Under the pieces are notes generated by a model that saw only the letters and a list, made by a program, of their open reading frames with translations, was not told the DNA's origin and made no database searches. A stretch of 64,000 bases of DNA from Acetivibrio mesophilus (lineage in GTDB: Bacteria; Bacillota; Clostridia; Acetivibrionales; Acetivibrionaceae): assembly GCF_004102745.1 (NCBI RefSeq), contig NZ_RLII01000008.1:62001-126000 (forward strand), in the 5' to 3' direction. Position numbers and translations under genes: made by a program. Below, one piece after another: positions 18,828 through 28,600 of the stretch (position 1 is its first letter; each line of letters begins with the position of its first letter).

Positions 18828-19865
18828 ATGAATACTAATATTAGATTTCCGGAAATAAAGCCACTGAAAATAGAGAGATATGCAAAGATTATTTCTACAG
18901 GTATCGGTCTTCCTGATAGAGTTGTCACAAATCAGGATATTATTGATACATACGGTATTATTGCAACCGATAGAGCAGTACGGTATTCAGTAGGCATAAT
19001 TGAAAGAAGATGGGTTGAGGACGAAAAGCTTGAAGACTTGGTGGCAATGGCTATTTCCCAATGTCTTGAGAGAGCCGGTGTGGATATTGACATGGTGGAT
19101 AGAGTCATATATTCAAGACTTTTGGGTGACTACCAGATACCGGCTACTTCTATAGGTGCTCTCAGAAAGCTGGGTGCAACTACGGGAATACCGGCTTTTG
19201 ATATGACCTGTGCTTGTAGCGGGTTTATGCATGCCATGGATCTTGCAATAAGATATATTGATTCCGGCGATGACTATGTTCTTGTAATTGGAGGGGGGAT
19301 AACTTCAAAGGGTATTCAGTCATGGAAACAGCCAAATCCGAAGACAATATTTTTATTTGGAGATGCTGTAGTTGCCATGCTGATAGGTTATTCAGAAGTC
19401 AAACAGTTCCTGGCTTCTTATCTTATGACCAACCATGCCCTATATGATAATGCTTTTATTCCATTTGGGACAAGACTCCTTAAAAAGGAGGACGTAAAAA
19501 TCGAACCCGAGTTGTTCAACATGAATGTAATAAACGGAAATGTGGTTCTTGAAAGTTCTGTTGAATATTGTAGAATCATAGCAGATAAGCTTCTGTGGGA
19601 AGCAAAGATGACCTTAGACGAAATTGATTATTTTATTACATCAGATCAATCAACAAAAATATGGGAAGCTCAAGTAAAAGAATTGGGGATCCCTTTTGAA
19701 AAGAGCCTCAGTCTCTTCTATAAATACGCAAATACAGTTTCAGCTATGAGTCCATTGGTTCTGGATGAACTTATCTCAACGGGGCGGTTAAAAAGGGGAG
19801 ATTTTGTAATGATGCAGGCTCACGGAGCAGGGGCGAGCAGTGGGGGAATGATCTTTAGATACTAA
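18828..19865 (+). CDS. KAS III (FabH)-like acyl-transferring or condensing enzyme
   Basis: A 345-residue thiolase-fold protein, paralogous to the product of 17337-18374. The nucleophile is present (FDMTCACSGF, Cys130), and an Asn at the FabH Asn274 position is kept (ANTVSAM). The catalytic His of the FabH HQAN motif is replaced (SDQS). A Cys without the usual His suggests acyl transfer or an unusual condensation. It may load a starter acyl group onto the neighbouring ACP, or offload one. ATG 18828 is chosen because GGGGGAG lies just upstream; ATG 18816 would overlap that site. A 209-base gap follows with no gene or clear terminator. Confidence 0.82.
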   Translation: MNTNIRFPEIKPLKIERYAKIISTGIGLPDRVVTNQDIIDTYGIIATDRAVRYSVGIIERRWVEDEKLEDLVAMAISQCLERAGVDIDMVDRVIYSRLLGDYQIPATSIGALRKLGATTGIPAFDMTCACSGFMHAMDLAIRYIDSGDDYVLVIGGGITSKGIQSWKQPNPKTIFLFGDAVVAMLIGYSEVKQFLASYLMTNHALYDNAFIPFGTRLLKKEDVKIEPELFNMNVINGNVVLESSVEYCRIIADKLLWEAKMTLDEIDYFITSDQSTKIWEAQVKELGIPFEKSLSLFYKYANTVSAMSPLVLDELISTGRLKRGDFVMMQAHGAGASSGGMIFRY

Positions 19866-20074
19866 ATATAGAAAATAATTGATGTCTCTCTAAACACAGC
19901 TAATCTACAAGCCAATCAATCCTACAAAAATCCAAATAGTTTGTATTTATTAAACTCAAAGGCTAGTTTGTTAAGGTGTAATAGTTAGAAAAATATATGT
20001 ACGATTAAATGATTATTGCAGCATTTATGGAATTAGTGTTTCAAAATAAAATATAAGTTTGGGGGGAAGCTTAA

Positions 20075-21559
20075 ATGAATTATTGTGACTTGTTATTTGA
20101 TACTCAAGAGCAGGACCTTGGCAGAGAAATTATCATTGACGGGGAAAGTGGCAAAAGGCTGACCTTTAAGGAGCTTCAAGCAGAAGTAATGAAGGTTGCC
20201 AATTTTCTAAAGTCCAAGGGATATGAGCCTGGAACAGTTATTGCAACACATCTTTATAACGGTGCTGAAGCTGCGATTGTTTTTTTGGCTATTGAATATA
20301 TCGGATGTGTTGTATGCTTGGTGGACCCGCTTTTTAAAGCGGAGGAAGTACCGTACTATATTAAAGATTCCGGTTCTAAATGCATCGTTACCTACCTGGA
20401 AAAAGAGGAAATAGAAGGTGGATTAACATCAAAAGTTGACGTAATAAACGTTAGTGAGATCCAAGAAGTATGTGAAAAAAATGATTATCAGCAGACCCTT
20501 CCAATGTATGATTTTAAAGAAGATGAGCTTGCACTGCTTTTATATACCTCAGGTTCTACTTCGACTCCTAAGGGTGTAATGCTCACAACGGGCTGTTTTT
20601 ATACATTCCTTAAAAAGAACCATCAGTCGATGTACAGGTATGAGCCGGATGACAGAATTCTGTGTTTTGTGCCCTTTTCCCACGGATTCGGATCAATCTC
20701 AGTTCTAATTCCGGCATTGGCATACAAGGCAGGAATTGTATTTCAGAAAACATTTCATCCTGCTAAAGTCGCTGAAATAGTATTAAAAGAGAATATTACT
20801 CATATGTTGGGTGTGCCCACCCATTATCGGCAATTATTAAGATTTGAGCCCTTTATAAATAACCTAGGAAAGCTAAAGGCTGCATTTTGCTCGGCGGCAC
20901 CTATCAGTTCTGAAGTGGCCAATTTGTGGTATGAAAAAACAGGAATATATTTGGACGAAGGTTACGGAATGAGTGAGGCAACCACTCTTATTGCCACAAG
21001 GATGTCACGGCTTCCTTCAGCTTCGGGAGATGTGGGTTTCCCTCCTGAGGGAATAATATCTGTCGATATTGTTGACGATAATGGCACGGTGGTTGAAGAC
21101 GGAACAATAGGAGAAATTCGGGTAACCGGGCAGGGGTTAATGCTTGGCTATCTGAATCGTCCTGAGGAGACAAAAGAGCGATTGAGAAATGGATATCTTT
21201 ATACCGGTGATTTGGGATACAGAAATCCCGATGGCTCCTTTGTTGTTTGCGGCAGAAAAACAGAGTTTATCAACGTTGCAGGACTTAAGATATCTCCTGT
21301 TGAGGTTGAGACAGCACTAAATTCTCACTCTGATGTAATTGACTCTGCGGCTGTTGGAGTTGAGGATAATGTCTATGGAGAAGTTGTAAAGGCTTTTGTC
21401 ATCAAGAAGCAAAATTCGAGCTTGACCGAACGGGAGCTGATAAAATATGTTTCCGAGAGGTTGGCAAATTTTAAAGTACCTAAGTATATCTCGTTTGTAC
21501 ATGAATTTCCACGAAATAATCTTGGAAAAGTTGATAAAAAGGCATTAAAAAATATGTAG
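20075..21559 (+). CDS. AMP-forming acyl-CoA/acyl-ACP synthetase
   Basis: ANL-superfamily ligase of 494 residues that activates a carboxylic acid with ATP to an acyl-adenylate and passes it to CoA or an ACP thiol. The phosphate-binding loop is YTSGSTSTPKG (~160-170), then YGMSEATT (~300), YTGDLG (~380), GRKTEFINVAGLKISPVEVE and the C-terminal catalytic lysine motif NLGKVDKKAL. There is no membrane segment. In this cluster it probably supplies the starter acid or recycles product, with the ACP at 18489-18734 as a likely acceptor; the substrate is not predictable. A strong GGGGGGAAG precedes the ATG. Confidence 0.88.
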   Translation: MNYCDLLFDTQEQDLGREIIIDGESGKRLTFKELQAEVMKVANFLKSKGYEPGTVIATHLYNGAEAAIVFLAIEYIGCVVCLVDPLFKAEEVPYYIKDSGSKCIVTYLEKEEIEGGLTSKVDVINVSEIQEVCEKNDYQQTLPMYDFKEDELALLLYTSGSTSTPKGVMLTTGCFYTFLKKNHQSMYRYEPDDRILCFVPFSHGFGSISVLIPALAYKAGIVFQKTFHPAKVAEIVLKENITHMLGVPTHYRQLLRFEPFINNLGKLKAAFCSAAPISSEVANLWYEKTGIYLDEGYGMSEATTLIATRMSRLPSASGDVGFPPEGIISVDIVDDNGTVVEDGTIGEIRVTGQGLMLGYLNRPEETKERLRNGYLYTGDLGYRNPDGSFVVCGRKTEFINVAGLKISPVEVETALNSHSDVIDSAAVGVEDNVYGEVVKAFVIKKQNSSLTERELIKYVSERLANFKVPKYISFVHEFPRNNLGKVDKKALKNM

Positions 21560-21580
21560 CATACAAAGGGTGTTGTTATT

Positions 21581-22555
21581 ATGAATGAAGCAAGTTCGAA
21601 ATTCGTGGATAATCTGGCCATCGAGAAGCTTCTTAATGAAAAGCTTTTAAAGGTGGCTCACAAACCTGTAAATTTAATTGTTGATGAAGATGAAGAAATA
21701 TTTGACGGTCTCTATAAGTGCGAGCTGGATATGTCAACAATTAAATTTTTTGAAGGTGAAAAAAATTTAAAGCGTTTTGAAATACCGTCCATTATGAAGA
21801 CACAGGACTATATAGAAAATGATACGATATACCTTTATTATCATCCTGCAGAAGACCCAATATGCAATATTTTATTATTGCATGGGTTGTATGATGATAA
21901 CATGTTTAACTATGCATTCTTAATAAAGATGTTAAATGAGCTTAAGTTCAATGTCTTTTTTATGGAACTGCCTTACCATTTTAACAGGAAACCGGTGGAT
22001 AGCGCCTTTAGCGGAGAATATTTCGTAAGCGCAGATCTTTTGAGATCTCACAATGCTTTCAGACAAAGCCTGTATGATATTGAAGCATCCCGACAGATCA
22101 TTAGTCATGTGAATGCTTTGCCGTGTTTGCTTGTTGGATTTAGCATGGGAGGGTGTATATCTTTCAGGTATCACATGTTAAGAGATAGTTTTATAGGGAC
22201 TTTTTTAATTAATCCGGTTACAGACATGTTAACACTGATATGGGAGAATCCGTTACTGGTTAAGGTTAGAACAGATCTCGAAAACTGTGGCTTTGGAAAA
22301 GAAAGGGTTTCTAACGTTTTTAAGAAGCTGGACCCCTGTGAGAATATTACCTCCAGTTTTAATGTTGATAATATTGCGGTTGTATATTCTATATATGATC
22401 AAATTATCGGGATGGAAAAGAACGCGATATTTACTGAAAAGATTAAGAACGCAGGTCTGAAAAAAATATTTGAATACCATGCAGGGCATTTGAATATTCT
22501 GAGAGTACCCAGGCTTTCCAATGATATTTATGATTTTTTTATGGATTGTTTCTAA
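21581..22555 (+). CDS. Alpha/beta hydrolase, possible thioesterase of the cluster
   Basis: A 324-residue cytoplasmic alpha/beta-hydrolase. The oxyanion region is [10 protein letters not shown], the nucleophile elbow GFSMGG (Ser188), the probable acid Asp273 (IYDQIIG) and the histidine His303 (HAGHLNI), so the triad looks complete. The first ~75 residues form an extra N-terminal region. It starts 21 bases after the acyl ligase and ends 46 bases before the megasynthase, so it is very probably co-transcribed. A role as chain-releasing thioesterase or acyltransferase is inferred from position; an unrelated esterase remains possible. Confidence 0.8.
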   Translation: MNEASSKFVDNLAIEKLLNEKLLKVAHKPVNLIVDEDEEIFDGLYKCELDMSTIKFFEGEKNLKRFEIPSIMKTQDYIENDTIYLYYHPAEDPICNILLLHGLYDDNMFNYAFLIKMLNELKFNVFFMELPYHFNRKPVDSAFSGEYFVSADLLRSHNAFRQSLYDIEASRQIISHVNALPCLLVGFSMGGCISFRYHMLRDSFIGTFLINPVTDMLTLIWENPLLVKVRTDLENCGFGKERVSNVFKKLDPCENITSSFNVDNIAVVYSIYDQIIGMEKNAIFTEKIKNAGLKKIFEYHAGHLNILRVPRLSNDIYDFFMDCF

Positions 22556-22601
22556 AATCAAGAAGATATGATAGATATAATTTAATGTGGGGAGGTTTAC
22601 T

Positions 22602-25600
22602 ATGAAGAATTACTTTTATCCCGAAGAAAGAATAGCGATTGTAGGTATGGGAGCATTGCTTCCCGATGCAAACAATGTTGATTTGTTTTGGAGCAATATT
22701 TTAAGTAAAAAGGTATCTATTAGAGAAGTGCCTGACAGTATTTTAAGTAGAGATATATATTATGATCGTGATGCTTTTGGCAAAATCAATAAAAAGGATA
22801 AATCTTATACCAGAATTGTAGCTCCTGTCGATGTTGATGACTACACTTCACTAAGCAGAAAATTTAAAATTCCCCCTGCGGTAGCAGAACACATGGATCC
22901 GAACCAGCATGTGGCAATTTACTGCGTAGACCAAGCTTTACAATCCCTTGCAAACAGCAATATCAATAGAGAACGTACAGCTGTCATAATGTGTACTGGT
23001 GCTCCGGGAATTCGATACAACAATATAATAAGGAGAACCTATTATGAAAAAATAGAGCATTATCTGCGTAATAACCCCAGATTGAATTCAAACTTTAAAA
23101 AAGAGGAATTGGATGAGTTGGTTCAAGGACTATCAAATATAGCTCTTGACGGTACAATCCCTATTACCGAGGACAGTGCGCCGGGAATGCTTCAGAGTAT
23201 TACGGCGGCAAGGATTTCCAACCTGTTTGACTTTTATGGTCCTTCCTATACCATTGACGCGGCATGTGCATCCAGCCTTGCTGCTGTTATAAGCGGTATT
23301 ACAGGGCTTTTGAGAAAGGATTATGATGTATTGATTACCGGCGGAGTGGATGTGACATTGGACGAAAGTCCCTTTGTAGTTTTTTCGGCAATAAACGCAT
23401 TGTCGCCAACCGGTTCATATCCCTTTGATTCTCGGGCAAATGGTTTTGTAATTGGCCTTGGGGGAGGGATACTGGTTTTAAAAAGGCTGGAGGATGCTCT
23501 TAGGGACAATGATAGAATATATGCTCTGATATCCGGCTTCGGTCAGGGAAGTGATGGCAAGGGTAAATATATTGCTGCTCCCAATGAAGAAGGACAGTTC
23601 CGGGTTATTAAAAGTACTTTGGAAATGTCGAATTATAATGCGGATACCATTGAGTACATAGAAGCTCACGGTACGGGAACAAGTGTAGGAGATGTTGTTG
23701 AAATAAAGGCATTGAAAAAGGCCTTTGAAGCTATGGGAGTTACGAAGAAAAACTTCTGTGGAATAAGCTCTGTGAAGTCAAATATAGGACATTTGAGGTA
23801 TGCAGCGGGAAGTCCGGGCCTTATTAAAGCAGCTATGGCTTTACACAACAAGATTCTACCTCCTACTGCAAACGTTGAGAACATCAATCCAAAGCTTGGG
23901 ATTGAGGACTCTCCATTTTACATATTGACCGACAAAAAACAGTGGAGAGAAAACACCTCTCACCCAAGAAGAGCAAATGTTAGTGCTTATGGATTTGGTG
24001 GAGCGGATTATAGTATTGCGTTGGAAGAATTCCGACCGGAATTTCTTAAAAAGACCTATGCTTTTTCGAAACCAGCCGAGGATGCAAAGAATTCAAGTGA
24101 TGCACCGACACAGGAGATTGTATTGTTCTCAGGTTCATCAATAGAGGAAATTAATGAATCTTACAGATTGTTTGTAGAAGAAAACATAGAAGGTTCTGAT
24201 TTCGAGCAGTTGGTATTCAATAATAACTCCTCCGTTTCGGCAAAAAAAGAATATCGCTTGGCCATATGCGCTTGCTCAATGGATGAATTAAAGGATAAGT
24301 ACCATATTTTTGAGGATTTTATAAATGAAAATAAGAGTGAAAACTTCCAGGCACTTTATTTAAAAGGAATATATTTTGGAAAAGGAGAAGCGGTGTCACC
24401 GGACAAAGTAGCATGGATGTTCCCGGGACAAGCTTCCCAGTATCCCAATATGTTAGAGGGTATATATGAGAGATATCCTCAGATCGAATCTTTCTATATG
24501 CAGGCGGACGCTGTTTGGAAATCAAAATACGGTTATGAGATTACATCGCTTGTTTTTGGAGATGACGAAGAACGTCTTCAGACTGTGCTCAAAGACACAA
24601 AAAATACTCATCCGGCAATGTTTTTAAGCAATATTGCAATGTATAAGCTCCTTTCGGAGTCGGGCATAAAGGCTGATTACATGATAGGCCACAGCTTAGG
24701 TGAAATAACAGCTCTTCACGCGAGCGGCATGCTTGACTTAAAATCCGCCCTTCGTTTGATAGGTGAAAGAGGTTTTGCCTTTGACGGTATTCCCGAAGAG
24801 GATCGCGGTATAATGATGAGCATAAAGGCAGATAGACTCAAGGTAGAGGAATTAATTAAAGAAAGCGGTCTTAAAGTATCTGTTGCCAATATTAACTCAC
24901 CCGATCAGACGGTTGTAGGTGGAAGGGAAGAACAAATAAGTAAAATGACGGAAGCTTTAGAACGAAACAAGATTACGTATTCAAAGCTGAATGTTTCCCA
25001 TGCCTTCCACACGGAGCTGGTTTCAGGTGCAGCAGAAAGCTATTATGAAAAAATTAAGGATATGGTTTTTGACGTTCCAAAAGCCCACGTCATGGCATGT
25101 CATAGGAAGGATTTCTATCCTGAGGATAAGGAGAAAATGAAGAAGGTTCCGTCCATACTGAAGGAACAGATAGTTTCATCTGTTAACTTTACAGAATCGG
25201 TATTAAAACTCTATGAAAAGGGTGTTAGAATTTTTGTGGAAGCGGGACCTTCTTCGGTACTTACGAACCTTGTAAAGAACATTCTTCAAGGCAAGGATGT
25301 TAAAGTGGTGGCTTCAAACAATAAAAGAAAGAATCCTGTGGATGCATATAAGCAGGCTTTAGCAGAGCTTTTTGCATACGGTATGGATGTTTCTGTCTTG
25401 CCATCCGGAAAGGCACTTAAGTATTCAAAAGGTATGGCAAGAATAGTCGATGAAACCTGCAATTTCCAAGCTGAGGTAAAGGCTCCGATTGAAGTAAATG
25501 TTAAGACCTCAAAGTCCTCGGAAAAGGAAAGTATTGTATACAGCGGCGCTTCAGCAGGATTGCCCGGCACCTTTAAAAAAGTGTTTTCCGATGATAATTT

Positions 25601-28600
25601 CGATCTTCTCTTTGAAGGAAAGAACCTAATTGAAAGGCTGACCGACGATGAAGCGAACAGCATATTGGATTTGAACATCACAAGACTTTTAAAAACCGAA
25701 GCTCAGACAACCTTCAAAAGACTCTCGTCTATTAATGAAGTTATACAGCTTGCTGGCAAGCTGGGCAAGATTGATATGCTAAACGATTATCAGATCGATG
25801 AGAAGGCATTGAAGCAGATGACCATGACGGTGTGCGCTGGAGTAGCAGCAGGATACGAGGCCCTAAAAGATGCGGGTATTCCGTTGGTAAGAGAGCAGAT
25901 AAGGACTTCCACCGGTTCCTATTTACCGGGTAGACTGGTGTTGCCGGAACACATGCAGGATGACACCGGAATAATATTTGCCAATGGTTTCTTCCCGGTT
26001 GAATCTTGCATAAGTGAGGTTTCAAAATATGTTGCCAGCAGGTTTGGATCAAAAACAAGAAATGACTTGCTAGATTTTTATGAATCGGTTATTTCAAAAG
26101 TTAGTGATTACAGTGTGAAAAAATATCTTACGGATTGGTTTAATCTCCATTATTCAAGGCTTATGTACAATAGTGGAGAGGAGGAAATATACGAATTCAA
26201 CCATGACTTCTTGGCGCTTCTTTGCTCACAGGCCAACAATAGGCTTGCTCAGTTTATCGGAGCAATGGGACCTAACTTCTTCTTGAGTGCCGCATGTTCT
26301 TCAACAATTACAGCGGTTACTGTGGCAGAAGACCTGATTAGAGCAGGACATGCACGAAGAATGATTGTAATAGGCGCAGAAAATATTACGTCAAAAACAA
26401 CTCTTCCTTGGTCAGCAGCCAGCTTTTTGAGTATGGGTTCTCTTACAATTTCTCCAGATCTCTTTGAGGCTGCGGTGCCTTTTGACAACAGAAGAAACGG
26501 AATGATTTTGGGAGCAGGTGCTGTGGGACTTGTTATTGAAAAAGAGTCGGATGTAGCCGAAAGGGGTATGAACGGTATTTGCCGTATTTTAGGTACCCAT
26601 GTCTTTAATACTGCGGGGCATCAGTCAAAAATTGACAGCAACAAATTCTCTGTTGAGCTTGATAGATTTATGACTAAGATGGAAGAGGAGTACGGATTTG
26701 ACAGGAAGAACATTGCAAAAAGAACTGTATACTATTCTCATGAAACCTTTTCTCCAAGAAATGGCGGATGCGCGAACGCAGAAAAAGCAACGCTAGAGAC
26801 GGCTTTTGGCAGTAGTTTCAGGGATATAAAGGTTATCAATACAAAGGGATTAACCGGACATACCATGGGTGCTTCAATCGAAGAAGCTGTGGCGGCAAAA
26901 GCTTTACAATACCAGAAGATTCCACCGATTGCTAATTTCCGGGAGCCAGATCCGGATCTCGAAGGCCTGAATTTATCAGAAGGGGGCTTGTACAGCTTTG
27001 ACTATGTAATAAGAATGGTGACAGGCTATGGAGCCCAGGGCAACTATCACCTTCTTCAAAAAATTGCAACCGGTGATGAAAGGATTTTTGACCGGGAAGC
27101 TTATCAAAGATGGCTTGATAAAATCACCGCTTCTAGAGATGCAAAGCTCGGAAAATGTGGAAGAATTCTTGTGGCAGAGGGAACGGAAGGAAAAATTGAA
27201 CAACCGGCGGAGGAATTTTCCTTTGGAAATGGTGCTGCTGACGTTTTAAATAGCAAGCCAAAGTATGATATGAATGCCGGAGTCGTTGCTTCTTCTTCCA
27301 TAGACAAGCCCCAGATGGCGGATAAAAGTGTCGTCGATGAAATACTGGGGATATACTCTGAAATAACCAGGTATCCCAAAGATATGCTGGATCTAAATAT
27401 GGAAGTTGAGGCAGATTTGGGTATTGATACGGTAAAACAGGCGACAATCCTTTCAATAATATCGGAGAAATTTAATATTCCTCAGGAGGATACCATAAAG
27501 CTTTCAAACTATCCTACAATTGGTCATGTTGTGAGTATGGTTCAGGCAAGATACTCTAAAGAGGCTAGCTTCAAGCAAGAAAGCACTCCGGTTGGTGTAA
27601 AAAATGATGTTTCCTTAGATAATAGAAAGACCGAAAGTATTGCGGCTAAGGATGTTCAAGAGGAAGTGTTTAAGGTTATTTCGGAAATTACGAAATACCC
27701 CGTGGAGATTCTTGAAAGGAACATGGAAATGGAAGCTGACCTAGGCATAGACACCGTTAAGCAGGCTACCATATTTTCCATCCTGAGCGAGAAATTCAAC
27801 ATTGGAGAAAATGGAGGTAATATTTCCCAGTACAAGACTGTAGGCTCTATTGTCGATCTTGTAAACGAAAGCCAAAAATCAAAATCGGAAGAGTCATCCA
27901 ATCTAGCTACTGGAATAATCAATTCCGATGCTTATGATTTTAAAAGAATGACTCATAAGACCCAAAGCAGCAAAGAAGGCAGTAAAGTCGAAAGAAATAA
28001 GACAGAGATTGGCGGTACGGATAATGAAAAGGACATTGAAGCAAAGGTGTTGGAAGTAATTTCTGAAATCACGAAATATCCTGCGGAAATGCTGGAAAGA
28101 GATATGGAAATGGAAGCGGACCTGGGTATAGATACAGTTAAGCAGGCCACTATAGTTTCCTTATTAAGCGATAGATTTGATATTGGCAAAGATGAAAGGA
28201 TAAATATTTCAGATTATAAAACCATTGGCGGTATTATTGACCTGGTAAAAGGCAGCTTCAAAAAAGCCGAATCTTCTTATGAAGAGGTCAAGGGTGAGGT
28301 GGCAGCTGTTGAAAGCGTAGATGATGAAGACATTTATATTGACAGGAATCTCTGTCTTCAGATACCGGTTTTTGTAGAAGAAAAAGCAATGGGCACAGAT
28401 TTTGAACTAAAGGACAAAAGGATATGGGTAATTGGTGACAATAGTGAACAGGTTCAAAAGGTGTCGCAATATTTTGCGAAGCTTTGTGCTGGGGTTGAAG
28501 AGTTCTTGTTTGCAGACTTTTGCGATGGAGCGGAACTTGAGAAGAAAGTCTCCGATTTTCTAAATAAAAACCAGAAGGTAGATGCTATTGTAGATTGTAC

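Noticed and set aside
27325-28260. Possible DNA repeat array or mobile element
   Set aside because: The repetition is three diverged ACP domains in one coding frame, not a DNA repeat; nucleotide identity is limited outside the motif.
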